The position numbers and the translations under genes are program-made. A DNA stretch of 64,000 bases from Halolamina sediminis (GTDB taxonomy: Archaea > Halobacteriota > Halobacteria > Halobacteriales > Haloferacaceae): assembly GCF_001282785.1 (NCBI RefSeq), contig NZ_CVUA01000001.1, positions 806,001 to 870,000 on the forward strand, given 5' to 3'. Positions 25,630 through 35,289 of the stretch are shown piece by piece. Each line of letters begins with the position of its first letter. The first letter of the stretch is position 1. The notes below the pieces were generated by a model. That model worked only from the letters and a program-made list of their open reading frames with translations. It was not told the origin of the DNA and did no database searches.

Positions 25630-25808
25630 ACACCCAACGCGGTGAATTTTTCGGGAGTCACGGACCGACTACCGAAACACACATTGTTCGAGATGCGATA
25701 CACAGACACACCCAGTGTGACAACCGACACCAGTGTCCGGGCGGCGGTGGCGGTTGGCACCAGCGGAGACAGAAACTTCGGAGACAGATGCACATGAGGA
25801 TATAAGCT
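25630..25808 (+). other. Intercistronic region with T-run and paired palindromes
   Basis: After the stop comes GAATTTTTCGGG, a weak terminator-like T-run. Then CACAC-CCA-GTGTG (25707-25719) and GACAC-CA-GTGTC (25726-25737), two similar palindromes 19 bp apart. Near the end GGATATAAG (25798-25806) sits too close to the permease ATG to be its own TATA box. A partial terminator or processing site here would favour the binding protein over the membrane subunits. Confidence 0.5.
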
Positions 25809-26783
25809 ATGGGAATGGAATGGTACATCGTCCGACGGGTCGCCTGGGCGGCCATCGTGACGTTCATCATCGTCTCGATCACGTGGGGGCTGCTCATGGC
25901 GGCCCCGAACCCCAACGTTCAGCAGGCCGTCACACAGGCAGCGATCGGCGGCGACGACCCCGAGGAGGCGAGGGAGGCAGCACGCGAACGGTTGGGCCTC
26001 GACCGTTCGCCCGCCGAGCGCTACATGGACTACGTCGTCGGTATCTACACGCTCAACTGGGGGTGGTCAGACAGTCGTAACCAACCAGTAACGGCGGCAC
26101 TGATCGAGTCGCTCTACTACACCGCCCAGTACTCGGTCCCCTGGACGATCCTGACGATCCTGATCGGGCCGATCGTGGGGCTGTACTCGGCTGCCAACCA
26201 GTACAGCTGGAAGGACCACGTCGCGACAGGCTTCGCCTTCTTCGGCTATGCAATCCCGAACTTCTTCTTCGGGATAATCCTGTTACTGATATTCGGGGTG
26301 ACGTTGGAGTGGATCCCCGTGATATACAACACCGACGTGCCGGTGTTCAGCCTCGCGAACGTGAACCAACTGGTGATACCGGTGTTCGTGCTGGTCACGG
26401 GCTCGATCGGCGGGATCATGCGCGTCTCGCGGAACGAGTCCGCGGAGTTCGTCAACGCCGACTTCGTCAAGACCGCGCGGGCGAAGGGGGTCTCGACGTA
26501 CAAGATCTACTTCCAGCACATCCTCCGGCCGACGATGGTACCGCTGTCGACGACGATGGTAAGCCAGCTGCTGGCGCTGTTCACCGGCGCCTCGCTGCTG
26601 GTCGAGGTGGTGTTCAGCATCCCCGGGCTCGGGACGACGCTGTTCCGGGCGATCACCTCACAGGACACGAGCCTCGTGCTCGGCTCGACCCTGTTTTTCA
26701 CCTTCGTCGCGACCATCGGGAACCTGCTCCAGGACCTGGTGTACACAGTGCTTGACCCGCGGATCAGCTTCGAGGACCGATAA
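25809..26783 (+). CDS. ABC transporter permease, DppB type
   Basis: 324 residues with six predicted spans. The cytoplasmic EAA loop is recognisable as NADFVKTARAKGVSTYKI, and the N-terminus MEWYIVRRVAWAAIVTFI is typical of DppB/OppB. A second ATG two codons downstream is an alternative start. The stop codon shares one base with the next permease start (26783), so the permeases are translationally coupled. It forms the channel with the DppC-type protein. Confidence 0.92.
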   Translation: MGMEWYIVRRVAWAAIVTFIIVSITWGLLMAAPNPNVQQAVTQAAIGGDDPEEAREAARERLGLDRSPAERYMDYVVGIYTLNWGWSDSRNQPVTAALIESLYYTAQYSVPWTILTILIGPIVGLYSAANQYSWKDHVATGFAFFGYAIPNFFFGIILLLIFGVTLEWIPVIYNTDVPVFSLANVNQLVIPVFVLVTGSIGGIMRVSRNESAEFVNADFVKTARAKGVSTYKIYFQHILRPTMVPLSTTMVSQLLALFTGASLLVEVVFSIPGLGTTLFRAITSQDTSLVLGSTLFFTFVATIGNLLQDLVYTVLDPRISFEDR

Positions 26784-28006
26784 TGGCGACGGACAGATCC
26801 ACCTTCGACCGAGTCGACTGGGAGCAGATCACCGAGGAGTCGAACCGTGAGCTGTCGCCGAACTTCATCGGCATGGCTGCCGGGATGGCGGTGCTCACGC
26901 TGCTGATCCTGTACGACTACTTCCTGGTGACTCGGACCTACGACCAGATGCTCGGGCTCGACCTGGGCGGGCAGTACACGCCGACGTTCGCGCCGATCGG
27001 CTGGGAGTACGACGTGACCCAGCTCGACTGGCTGTTCGCCGTCTCGCTGCTTTTGTTCGGGTTCTACGTCGTGCTGCCGCTGTACCAGAACTCGCGGATG
27101 ACGAAGTACTACTGGCGGGAGATGAAGCGCAACCGCCCGGCGATGGTGAGCCTGGGCTGGCTGATCTTCATCTTCGTCGTCGGCGTGCTGGGGCCGGTCG
27201 TGATCCCCGCGCCGACCTCGGAGCTGTTCCTGAAGTACCAGCCGCCGATGTTCCTGGAGATCTCCCAGAACTACCCGATCAACTGTGTCGGTCCCATCGT
27301 CGACGGCGCCTGCCAGGGCACGATGCAGTACCCGCTGGGGACGACCCAGAACGGGCGGGACATCTTCAAGATCATCATCTACGGGATGCAGATCAGCATG
27401 AAGATCGGCTTCATCGCGACGCTGATCGTCATCACCATCGGCACCGGGGTCGGGACGGTGTCGGCGTACGCGGGCGGCCTCGTCGACGAGGTGCTGATGC
27501 GCTGGGTCGACATCCAGCAGTCGTTCCCGACGTTCATCCTCTACCTGCTGATCCTCTACATCTGGGGCGGCGGGCTGTTCCTGTTCATCGTCCTGTTCGG
27601 GCTGTTCTCTTGGGAGGGGACCGCACGCTACGTGCGGAGCAACGCGCTCGCGAAGACCGAAGAGGAGTACATCAAGGCGACACAGCTCAGCGGCGCGAGC
27701 ACGTACCGGATCATCCGGGCCCACATCGTGCCCAACAGCGCGAGCAGCATCATCACAAACATCACGCTGCTGATCCCGGCGTTCATCCTCGCGGAGGCTC
27801 AACTCGCGTTCCTCGGTCTCGGTGACTCGGCGATCCCCTCCTGGGGACAGCTGATCTCCGCGGGCCGCTCGGATCTCGGGTTCGCCCCCTGGATCACGCT
27901 GGCGCCCGGGATATTCCTCTTCTTCACCATCTTGGCGTTCAACTTCCTCGGGGACGCCCTCCTCGACGCACTGAACCCCGAAGCTGACGCGGAGTCAGAA
28001 CAATGA
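26783..28006 (+). CDS. ABC transporter permease, DppC type, with long N-terminal part
   Basis: 407 residues, about 110 more than bacterial DppC. The extra length is at the N-terminus, which has two added hydrophobic spans (about 32-50 and 81-100) and an insert with paired cysteines (INCVGPIVDGACQG). The conserved part has PLGTTQNGRDIFKI and the EAA loop TEEEYIKATQLSGASTYRI. The stop overlaps the next gene by 4 nt (ATGA). Confidence 0.92.
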   Translation: MATDRSTFDRVDWEQITEESNRELSPNFIGMAAGMAVLTLLILYDYFLVTRTYDQMLGLDLGGQYTPTFAPIGWEYDVTQLDWLFAVSLLLFGFYVVLPLYQNSRMTKYYWREMKRNRPAMVSLGWLIFIFVVGVLGPVVIPAPTSELFLKYQPPMFLEISQNYPINCVGPIVDGACQGTMQYPLGTTQNGRDIFKIIIYGMQISMKIGFIATLIVITIGTGVGTVSAYAGGLVDEVLMRWVDIQQSFPTFILYLLILYIWGGGLFLFIVLFGLFSWEGTARYVRSNALAKTEEEYIKATQLSGASTYRIIRAHIVPNSASSIITNITLLIPAFILAEAQLAFLGLGDSAIPSWGQLISAGRSDLGFAPWITLAPGIFLFFTILAFNFLGDALLDALNPEADAESEQ

Positions 28007-29046
28007 CAGACGAGCCACTACTCACGGTCGAAGGACTCACGACGGAGTTTACCACGGACAAAGGAACGCTGATCGCCGTCGACGGTATCGACTTCGAGAT
28101 CCCCCGCGGCGAGACGGTCTGTCTCGTGGGGGAGTCGGGGTCGGGGAAGACCGTCGCCAGCGAGTCGATCACCCGCATCGTCCCCACGCCCCCGGGAGAG
28201 GTCTCCGGGAGCGTGACGTTCGACGGACGGGAGGTCACGACGATGAGCGAGTCCGAGTTGGAGGAGATCCGCGGCGGGCGGATCGCCCACATCTTCCAGA
28301 ACCCACAGGACGCGCTCAACCACTGCTACACGGTCGGCTGGCAGATCGTCGAGGCAGTCCAGACCCACGAGCCCGACGTCTCCAAACAGGAGGCCCGCGA
28401 GCGCGCGGTCGAACTGCTCAACGACGTTGGCGTCGCAAACGCCGCCGCGCGGTTGGACGACTACCCCCACGAGTTCTCGGGCGGGCAGAAACAGCGCGTG
28501 ATGATCGCGATGGCGCTGGTCACCAACCCCGACCTGCTGATCGCCGACGAGCCGACGACCGCGCTCGACGTGACGGTGCAGGCCCAGATCCTGAACCTGC
28601 TCGAAGATCTCCAGGACGAGTACGACATGTCGATCCTCTTCGTCACCCACGACCTGGGGGTCGTCGCCGGCATCGCCGACCACGTCGTCGTGATGTACGC
28701 CGGGAAGGTGATGGAGCGGGGCACCGTCTCTGAGATCTTCGAGGACCCCTCTCACCCCTACACGCGTGCGCTGCTCGAGTGTCTGCCCGGGCAGGCCCGC
28801 GCCGCGGAGGGGATCCCGGGGACGCTCCCCTCGCCGATCAACCCACCAGACGGCTGCCGGTTCGCGCCGCGGTGTGACTACGCGGTCGAGGAGTGCACCG
28901 CCGGCGAGCAGCCCCCCGAGGAGCCGCTGTCGGACACCCACGCCGTCTCGTGTGTCCACTACCAGCAGGGGTACGACGCCTCGACGGTGAAAGAGGAAGT
29001 CGTCCAGGACGACGGCGCGACCACCGGAGGTGTCACCAGTGACTGA
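28003..29046 (+). CDS. Peptide-type ABC transporter ATP-binding protein, DppD type
   Basis: 347 residues. Walker [13 protein letters not shown], signature [15 protein letters not shown], Walker [15 protein letters not shown] and switch His in FVTHDLG. The C-terminal oligopeptide/dipeptide region carries the cysteine cluster [14 protein letters not shown] seen in the family, which often holds an iron-sulfur cluster. It powers the two permeases with the DppF-type partner. Confidence 0.95.
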   Translation: MTDEPLLTVEGLTTEFTTDKGTLIAVDGIDFEIPRGETVCLVGESGSGKTVASESITRIVPTPPGEVSGSVTFDGREVTTMSESELEEIRGGRIAHIFQNPQDALNHCYTVGWQIVEAVQTHEPDVSKQEARERAVELLNDVGVANAAARLDDYPHEFSGGQKQRVMIAMALVTNPDLLIADEPTTALDVTVQAQILNLLEDLQDEYDMSILFVTHDLGVVAGIADHVVVMYAGKVMERGTVSEIFEDPSHPYTRALLECLPGQARAAEGIPGTLPSPINPPDGCRFAPRCDYAVEECTAGEQPPEEPLSDTHAVSCVHYQQGYDASTVKEEVVQDDGATTGGVTSD

Positions 29047-30382
29047 CGAACCCCTGGTCTCCGTCCGGAACCTGCAGAAGCACTACCCGATCACCCAGGG
29101 GATCCTCTCCCGGCAGGTCGGCGCCGCCAAGGCCGTCGACGGGATCAGCTTCGACATCGCCGAGGGGGAGACGCTGGGGCTCGTCGGTGAGTCCGGCTGT
29201 GGGAAGTCGACCGCGGCGTCCTCGATCATCCGGCTGGAGGAAGCCACCGACGGCGAGGTCATCTTCAACGGCGGCGGTCGCGCCGGCCGCGAACGGAACG
29301 CCGACGGCACCCACCCCAACGACGTGACGAAGTTCGACGACGAGGAGCTCAAGTCGTTCCGCCGGGACGCCCAGATGATCTTCCAGGACCCGTCCTCGAG
29401 TCTCGACCCGCGGATGACCGTCGGGCGCTCGGTCGCGGAGCTGCTGATGGTCCACGGGATGACCGACAAACAGCGCCGCCGGGAGATCGTCGAGGATCTG
29501 CTCGAACGCGTCGGGCTCGAAGCGGACTACTACGACCGCTACCCCCACGAGTTCTCCGGCGGGCAGAAACAGCGCATCGCGCTGGCCCGCGCGCTCGTGC
29601 TCAACCCCGAGTTCATCGTGGCCGACGAGCCCGTCTCCGCGCTCGACGTGTCGATCCGTGCGGAGATCCTCTCGCTGCTGAACGACATTCAGGAGGAGTT
29701 CGGCCTCTCGATGCTGTTCATCAGCCACGACATGAGCGTCGTCCGGGAGGTCTGTGACCGCGTCGCGGTGATGTACCTCGGCGAGATCGTCGAGATCGGC
29801 GACACCGACGAGGTGTTCACCAACCCCCAGCACCCCTACACCGAGGCGTTGCTGTCGGCGATCCCGCGGCCGGACCCCTCCGACCAGCGCGAGAACATCG
29901 AACTGAAGGGGACCGTCCCCAGCCCCATCTCCCCGCCGTCGGGCTGTAAGTTCCACACGCGCTGTCACATGGTGATCCAGTCCGACGAGTACGACGTCGA
30001 GCAGGAGGACTGGCGCGCGTTGCTGACGTTCCGGGACAAGGTTCAGGCCGGCGAGATCGACCCCGAGGGGATCCGACAGGCGCTCGCGCCGCCGGACGAG
30101 GAGCCCTCGGTCGTCGACGACGAGACCGTCGAGTCACAGATCCGGATCGAGTTCGACCTGCCCGAGACGCTCGCGGACGACGAAGCCGAGGCGATCGTCG
30201 ACCGCGCGCTCGACGCGCTCACGAGCGGCGACGTCGAGACCGCCGAAAACGAGCTGTCGACGTTCACCACGCCCTGCGAGAAGGACGAGCCCGAGGAGAC
30301 CGACCACGGGAACGGCCACCTCTCGGCGTGTCTGCGAAACAAGCCCGAAACCGAACACGGCGCCCCGCTCGCCGACGACTGA
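29039..30382 (+). CDS. Peptide-type ABC transporter ATP-binding protein, DppF type
   Basis: 447 residues from a GTG at 29039 that overlaps the upstream stop; a Shine-Dalgarno-like GGAGG at 29026-29030, 8 nt before it, decides this start over the GTG at 29030. Walker [13 protein letters not shown], signature [15 protein letters not shown] and Walker [15 protein letters not shown] are complete. After the C-terminal [10 protein letters not shown] segment there is an acidic extension of about 120 residues ending [11 protein letters not shown], as in other haloarchaeal paralogues. It ends the operon, 10 bp before the convergent hydroxylase large-subunit stop. Confidence 0.94.
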   Translation: MTDEPLVSVRNLQKHYPITQGILSRQVGAAKAVDGISFDIAEGETLGLVGESGCGKSTAASSIIRLEEATDGEVIFNGGGRAGRERNADGTHPNDVTKFDDEELKSFRRDAQMIFQDPSSSLDPRMTVGRSVAELLMVHGMTDKQRRREIVEDLLERVGLEADYYDRYPHEFSGGQKQRIALARALVLNPEFIVADEPVSALDVSIRAEILSLLNDIQEEFGLSMLFISHDMSVVREVCDRVAVMYLGEIVEIGDTDEVFTNPQHPYTEALLSAIPRPDPSDQRENIELKGTVPSPISPPSGCKFHTRCHMVIQSDEYDVEQEDWRALLTFRDKVQAGEIDPEGIRQALAPPDEEPSVVDDETVESQIRIEFDLPETLADDEAEAIVDRALDALTSGDVETAENELSTFTTPCEKDEPEETDHGNGHLSACLRNKPETEHGAPLADD

Positions 30383-30391
30383 GCGGCGCGC

Positions 30392-32722
30392 TCAGCCCTC
30401 TTCTGCCGCCCGGACCCGCTCCGGCGTGAGCGGCATGTCGAGGTGGTCGACGCCGACCGCGTCGGCGACCGCGTTCACCAGCGCCGGCGGCGCCGCGATC
30501 GTGCCGGCCTCGCCGATGCCTTTCACGCCCAGCTCGTTCTCCGGGCTCGGCGTCTCCCTCGCCCGCGTCTCGATGTCGGGCAGGTCACCAGCCCGCGGGA
30601 GCGCGTAGTCGAGCATCGTCGCCGCCGCCAGCGTGCCGTCCGCGCCGTACGTCGCCCGCTCGGACTGGGCCTGCCCGAGCCCCTGTGCGACGCCGCCGTG
30701 GACCTGTCCCTCGACGATCCGGGGGTTCACTCGGACCCCGCAGTCGTCGACTGCGACGTAGCGTTCGATCTCGAACTCGCCGGTCTCGGGATCGACCGCT
30801 ACCGCGACCGCGTGGCTACCGAACGTGTAGGCAGTGTCGTCGAGTTCGTAGAACGTCGTGGCCTCCAGCCCCGGCGAGAGCCCCGCGGGGAGCCCTCGGC
30901 CGTAGGCGGCGTCGGCCACGTCGGCGAACGAGCAGCGGTCGCCGTCGGCACGGAACCCCGACTCGGTCTGCTCGATTTCGTCGGGCGCGGCGTCGAGCTC
31001 GTGGGCGGCGATCCGTTCGGCCTTCTGCAGCACGTCGGCGGCGCTCTCGGCCACCGCGTTGCCGCCGACGACCGTGCTCCGGGAGCCGAACGTCCCCGTC
31101 CCGGTAGGAACTTTGTCGGTGTCACCCTCGACGACCTCGATCTCTCCCGGTCCGACCGGGAGCTCCTCGGCGACGATCTGGGCGTAGATCGTGCCGTGAC
31201 CCTGTCCGTGGTCGTGGGTGCCCGCCGAAACCGTCACGCCGCCGTCTGGGTGGACGCGCACGACGCCGCTCTCGAAGCCGCCGCCGGTGCTCTCGACGTA
31301 GCCCGCGACGCCCACACCCCGCAAGCGTCCGTCGTCGTCGCGCTCGCCGCCGCTCGGGTGTTCCGAGACCGCCTCGGCCGCCTCGTTGAGCGCGGGCTCG
31401 TAGTTCCCGCTGTCGTACGTCGCGCCGACCGCGGTCTCGTGGGGGAAGTCGTCGGCGTCGATCAGGTTCCGCCGCCGGAGCTCGATGGGGTCGACGCCCA
31501 ATTCGTCGGCGGCCACGTCCACGAGGCGCTCGGTGACGTACACCGCCTCGGGCCGGCCCGCGCCGCGGTAGGAGTGGACCGGCGCCGTCGTCGTGAACAC
31601 GCAGCGCGACCGGCAGTAGATCGCGGGAACCTCGTACTGGCTCGCGAGCAGCCGGCCGTACCAGCCCGGCATCGCGCCGCCGCCGCCGAGTGCGTAGCCG
31701 CCGATCCCGGCGTACGTGTCCGCCCGCAGGCCGAGAAAGCGACCGTCCGAATCGAGCGCGAGTTCGGCGGTCGTCCGATGGTCGCGACCGTGGGCCCCCT
31801 CGCGGTAGTTCGCCGAGCGCGTGGCGGTCCACTTCACCGCCTCGCCGAGTTCGCGGGCGGCCCAGGCGGCCATCGCTTCGCCGGGGTGGTGGTGGCCCTT
31901 GTGCCCGAACCCGCCGCCGACGTCGGGCGAGATCACCCGTATCTGGCGTTCCGGCTCCCCGAGCGTGTGCGAGAGCTTCCGCCGGTGGCCGTGGGGCGAC
32001 TGGCTGCTCATCGTCACCGTGAACCCCTCGGTGCGATCGTACTCGGCCATCGCCGCGCGCGGTTCGAGCGCGCTGGGGATCAGGCGGTTGTTTTCCAGAT
32101 CGACGCTGACGATCTCCGCGGCCTCGGCGAACGCGCGGTCGGTCGCTTCCCGGTCGCCGAGTTCGCCGACCGCGGCGACGTTGTCCGGCGCCTCGTCGAA
32201 CAGCGTCGGGGCGTCCTCGTCGGCGGCGGCGCGCGGGTCGGTCTCCACGCCGAGGGGATCGTACGCCACGTCGACTGCCTCGACGCCGTCGGCGGCGGCG
32301 TAGCGGTCCCGCGCGACCACCGCGGCGACGGGCTGCCCGTCGTAGCGAACGCGGTCGGCGGCGAGGACGGGATGACCCGGCACCTCGCAGTCCAGCGGCT
32401 CCGTCCGGACCGGAAGTCGCATCGGCGCGTCGCTGTCGGCCAGATCCGTCCACGTGTAGACAGCAACCACGCCGTCGACCGCCTCAGCCGCGTCGGTGTC
32501 GATTTCCTCCACGCGTGCGTGAGCGTGCGGGCTCCGGACGAACGCGAGCGCGGCGGCCTCCTGCCCGAAGTCGTCGGTGTACGTCGTCTCCCCGCGGAGC
32601 GCGCGGGCGTCCTCGCGACGCAGCGGGCTGTGGCCGATCCCCTCCCCGCCTTCTGCTGTGCCGGCGTCGGCGGTCGTCGGCACCGACCCCTCGGCCTCGA
32701 TGACGCTCTCCTCGCCGCTCAT
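30392..32722 (-). CDS. Molybdenum hydroxylase large (Mo-cofactor-binding) subunit, xanthine dehydrogenase/CoxL family
   Basis: 776 residues from the ATG at 32722. The N-terminal a/b-hammerhead begins at about 45 (ARALRGETTYTDDF). The substrate-side loop is SYRGAGRPEA (Tyr385 to Ala393), the form seen in CoxL form II and related hydroxylases; true CO dehydrogenases have AYRCSFR. The catalytic glutamate is Glu738 in KGIGEAGTIAAPPA. The enzyme hydroxylates a carbon next to nitrogen or an aldehyde. The substrate is unknown, but CO oxidation can be largely excluded by the loop. The start overlaps the FAD subunit stop by 4 nt. Confidence 0.93.
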   Translation of the reverse strand: MSGEESVIEAEGSVPTTADAGTAEGGEGIGHSPLRREDARALRGETTYTDDFGQEAAALAFVRSPHAHARVEEIDTDAAEAVDGVVAVYTWTDLADSDAPMRLPVRTEPLDCEVPGHPVLAADRVRYDGQPVAAVVARDRYAAADGVEAVDVAYDPLGVETDPRAAADEDAPTLFDEAPDNVAAVGELGDREATDRAFAEAAEIVSVDLENNRLIPSALEPRAAMAEYDRTEGFTVTMSSQSPHGHRRKLSHTLGEPERQIRVISPDVGGGFGHKGHHHPGEAMAAWAARELGEAVKWTATRSANYREGAHGRDHRTTAELALDSDGRFLGLRADTYAGIGGYALGGGGAMPGWYGRLLASQYEVPAIYCRSRCVFTTTAPVHSYRGAGRPEAVYVTERLVDVAADELGVDPIELRRRNLIDADDFPHETAVGATYDSGNYEPALNEAAEAVSEHPSGGERDDDGRLRGVGVAGYVESTGGGFESGVVRVHPDGGVTVSAGTHDHGQGHGTIYAQIVAEELPVGPGEIEVVEGDTDKVPTGTGTFGSRSTVVGGNAVAESAADVLQKAERIAAHELDAAPDEIEQTESGFRADGDRCSFADVADAAYGRGLPAGLSPGLEATTFYELDDTAYTFGSHAVAVAVDPETGEFEIERYVAVDDCGVRVNPRIVEGQVHGGVAQGLGQAQSERATYGADGTLAAATMLDYALPRAGDLPDIETRARETPSPENELGVKGIGEAGTIAAPPALVNAVADAVGVDHLDMPLTPERVRAAEEG

Positions 32723-33624
32723 GGTGCCACCCCCTCCCGGCCGACGGCGCGAGCGACCGCCTCGGTAACGGCATCCTCGGCACACGCTGACAGCAGTGTC
32801 CGGCGCTGCTCGGCCGAGACGACGTGATCCTCGCGAACGGGACCGTCCACGCGATCGCCCGCCTTCGCCGCGGCGTCGGTAACGCTGTCGACCGGCGAAC
32901 CCGCATCGGCACCGTCGAGTTCGCGCTCGACCGCCCTGAGCCGGACCGGCGCGTCACACAGGCCCACGGCCGCGACCCGTGGGTCGGCTACGCTGCCGTC
33001 GACGACCCGGAGCCGCGCGGCGACGCCGACCGACGCGTACCCCGTCGAGGGGTGGGTCTCCCGCGCGTAGCCGCCACTAGCGTCGGAAGCGAGCGGGATC
33101 GAGATCCGAGTCAGCAGTTCGTCGTCCTCCCGGACGGTCTCGTGGTCGCCGGTCGCGAACCCCTCGGCTGGGACTGTTCGGTCGCCGTCAGGGCCGACGA
33201 GGTGGAGCGTGGCGTCCGCGGCGACGGTCGCCGCCGGGATGTCGCTCGCGGGGTGGGCCGCGGCGAGGTTCCCGCCGACGGTGCCGCGGTTGCGGATCTG
33301 GGCGTCGCCGACCGCCGCCGTGGCGTCGAGCAGCACGTCGATGCCCGCCGGCTCGGCGTCGAGCAGCTCGGCGTCGGTCGTGAGCGCGCCGATCGAGATT
33401 CGTTCGGTCGCGCCGTCGGCGTCGTCCACGGCGACACGCCCGACGCCGCGAAGTTCCCCGAGCCCCCCGAGATCGACGACCGTTTCGGGGTCGCGTTCGC
33501 GGGCCTTGAGCAGCGGAACCAGGTCGTGTCCGCCCGCGAGCGGGACCGCGTCGGGGGCCGCGAGCGCGTCGAGGGCGTCGTCGAGCGAGTCGGGGCGCTC
33601 GTAGTCGAACCGCGGCGGGAACAT
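32719..33624 (-). CDS. Molybdenum hydroxylase FAD-binding subunit (CoxM/XdhB type)
   Basis: 301 residues. FDYERPDSLDDALDAL and PLAGGHDLVPLLKAR form the first FAD site, and DAQIRNRGTVGGNLAAAHPASD carries the second. DELLTRISIP and the C-terminal CO-dehydrogenase flavoprotein domain follow. It passes electrons from the iron-sulfur subunit to an acceptor. It shares 4 nt with the large-subunit gene and 1 nt with the small-subunit gene, so the three are one operon read from 34217 to 30392. Confidence 0.94.
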   Translation of the reverse strand: MFPPRFDYERPDSLDDALDALAAPDAVPLAGGHDLVPLLKARERDPETVVDLGGLGELRGVGRVAVDDADGATERISIGALTTDAELLDAEPAGIDVLLDATAAVGDAQIRNRGTVGGNLAAAHPASDIPAATVAADATLHLVGPDGDRTVPAEGFATGDHETVREDDELLTRISIPLASDASGGYARETHPSTGYASVGVAARLRVVDGSVADPRVAAVGLCDAPVRLRAVERELDGADAGSPVDSVTDAAAKAGDRVDGPVREDHVVSAEQRRTLLSACAEDAVTEAVARAVGREGVAP

Positions 33625-34217
33625 CAGTCCCCACCCCCAGATGCCGGGTCGTCACCGTCTCCCGCCGACTCGCACCTGGCGCCGTCGGTTTCGATCGGTT
33701 CGAGCTTCGCCGCGGCGGCCTCGACGGCGTCGACGACGTTCTCGTAGCCCGTGCAGCGACAGACGTTCCCCTTCAGCCCCTCGCGGATCTCCTCGCGGTC
33801 GGGGTCGGGGTTGTCCGCGAGCAGGTCGCGGCTCCGGAGCACCATCCCCGGCGTGCAGTAGCCACACTGGAGCCCGTGCTCCTCGTGGAAGCTGCGCTGG
33901 ACCGGGCCCAAGTCGGCGTCGGCGCCGGGTTCGGGAGCGGTCTCGTCGGTCTCGCTGAGCCCCTCGGGTGCCCCCTCGATCCCGCCGACAGTGGTGATCT
34001 CGGCGCCGTCGGCCTGCACCGCGAGCACGCAGCAGGACTTGGCGATCTCGCCGTCCAGCTCGACGGTGCAGGCGCCGCACTTCCCGGACTCGCAGCCGAC
34101 GGTGGGCTGGGTGTACCCCCAGTCCTCCCGGAGCGCGTGGACCAGCAGCCGTCTGGCCTCGACGGTCGCCGTCTCGGTCGTCCCGTCGACGGTCGCCGTC
34201 ACCTCGTGTTCGGACAT
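33624..34217 (-). CDS. Molybdenum hydroxylase 2Fe-2S subunit (CoxS type)
   Basis: 197 residues from the ATG at 34217. The plant-type cluster ligands are Cys42, Cys47, Cys50 and Cys62 ([10 protein letters not shown]), and the second cluster ligands are Cys118, Cys121, Cys153 and Cys155 (CGYCTPGM and NVCRCTGY). Between them is an acidic insert of about 20 residues (82-104) not usual in bacterial CoxS, and a polar tail follows residue 170. It is the first gene of the operon. The longer upstream frame has no similarity. Confidence 0.94.
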   Translation of the reverse strand: MSEHEVTATVDGTTETATVEARRLLVHALREDWGYTQPTVGCESGKCGACTVELDGEIAKSCCVLAVQADGAEITTVGGIEGAPEGLSETDETAPEPGADADLGPVQRSFHEEHGLQCGYCTPGMVLRSRDLLADNPDPDREEIREGLKGNVCRCTGYENVVDAVEAAAAKLEPIETDGARCESAGDGDDPASGGGD

Positions 34218-34340
34218 ACCCGTCGGTTGGGTCGGAGGACCATATTGGTTGGTACGGACCGGCACGGTTGCCGGTGAGTCGCCGTCGCTTCCCCACCGCC
34301 ACCGTGAGGCGTATGCCCGTCGAGGCGCTAACGGCGCCTG

Positions 34341-34715
34341 ATGCTTCCTCCGCTGGCGGCCGGCGTCCACGGGCAGGACCCCACGATGTTCGTCCTGCTC
34401 TCAGTGGCCGCCGCGCTGACTGCCGTCGTCGCCGGCCTCGCGATCGCGGCGTTCGTCCGGCGGCGCTCGCGGCGCTACCTGCTGGTCGCGCTGGCGCTGT
34501 CGACGCTGCTCGCCCGCAGTGCGATCGGCGTGGGCGCCTACCTCGGCGCCGTCGGCCCGGGGCTCCACCACACGCTGGAACACGCACTCGACGTGTCGAT
34601 GGCGGCACTGGTGATCGCGGCCGTCTACCTCGTCGGCAAGCCGGCGTACTCGGACGCGATCCGTGCCGACGGGGGCGAGCGCGACGGGGACCGGAACGGA
34701 GGGGACGAGCGATGA
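34341..34715 (+). CDS. Small membrane protein with three spans (DUF7471-like)
   Basis: 124 residues. Three hydrophobic helices (about 16-38, 45-68, 82-99) are joined by short basic loops (FVRRRSRRY), and the C-terminus is hydrophilic and acidic. Its stop overlaps the start of the winged-helix regulator by 4 nt (ATGA), so the two are made together; such membrane protein-regulator pairs are frequent in haloarchaea, often beside copper or redox loci. The start could also be the Met at codon 16. Confidence 0.75.
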   Translation: MLPPLAAGVHGQDPTMFVLLSVAAALTAVVAGLAIAAFVRRRSRRYLLVALALSTLLARSAIGVGAYLGAVGPGLHHTLEHALDVSMAALVIAAVYLVGKPAYSDAIRADGGERDGDRNGGDER

Positions 34716-35221
34716 GCGAGGTCCGTGAGCGACTGCTCGAGCACGTCCGGAACCACCCGGGCCGGCACGCCAGCGCGCTGGGCCGGGAGCTCGATCTCGC
34801 GACCGGCCAGCTCCAGTACCACCTGCGTCGGCTCCGTCGTTCGGGCAGCGTCGTCGCCGACGAGTGGTACGGCCGCACCCACTACTTCCCCCCGGGGTAC
34901 GACGAACGCGAACGCGAGCGGATCGCGCTGGCCCGGCGGGAGACCGCCCGAGCGATCCTCGCGGCGCTGCTCACGGGAGAGACGCCCGCTGCGGCGCTGG
35001 CGGACCGGCTCGACGTCGCCCGGAGCACGCTCTCCTACCACGTCGATCGCCTCCGCGACGCCGGGCTGGTCGAACAACGCCGCGACGATCGCGGCCGGGT
35101 CCACCTCTCGCTCGTCGATCCCGAGCGCACGCGGTCGCTGCTCGCGACGGTCGACCCCGACGCGAGCGACCGACTCGTCGACCGCTTCACGCGACTGGTC
35201 GACGAGCTACTCGACGGATAG
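34712..35221 (+). CDS. Transcription regulator with two winged-helix domains
   Basis: 169 residues from the ATG at 34712. Two winged-helix modules in tandem: residues 3-60 (LLEHVRNHPGRHASALGREL, then QLQYHLRRLRRSG) and 74-130 (TARAILAALLTGETPAAALA, then STLSYHVDRLRDAGL). It has no ligand-binding domain beyond these. This architecture is common among haloarchaeal ArsR/MarR-like regulators. It could control the molybdenum operon (divergent, start at 34217), the iron-like pair downstream, or its own partner gene. Confidence 0.85.
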   Translation: MSEVRERLLEHVRNHPGRHASALGRELDLATGQLQYHLRRLRRSGSVVADEWYGRTHYFPPGYDERERERIALARRETARAILAALLTGETPAAALADRLDVARSTLSYHVDRLRDAGLVEQRRDDRGRVHLSLVDPERTRSLLATVDPDASDRLVDRFTRLVDELLDG

Positions 35222-35289
35222 CGCCGGTCTCCGCGCCGTTTCGAGAGCCGCACCAGAACCCACTTTCCCGTCGATCCCTTACCGTGAGT

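Noticed and set aside
30443-32827. A 794-codon plus-strand frame over the hydroxylase large subunit
   Set aside because: Antisense shadow of a gene with complete family motifs; its own translation has none.
30392-34217. Carbon monoxide dehydrogenase
   Set aside because: The subunits are of the CoxSML family, but the large-subunit loop is SYRGAGR. True aerobic CO dehydrogenases have AYRCSFR with the Cys that binds copper, so CO oxidation is not supported.
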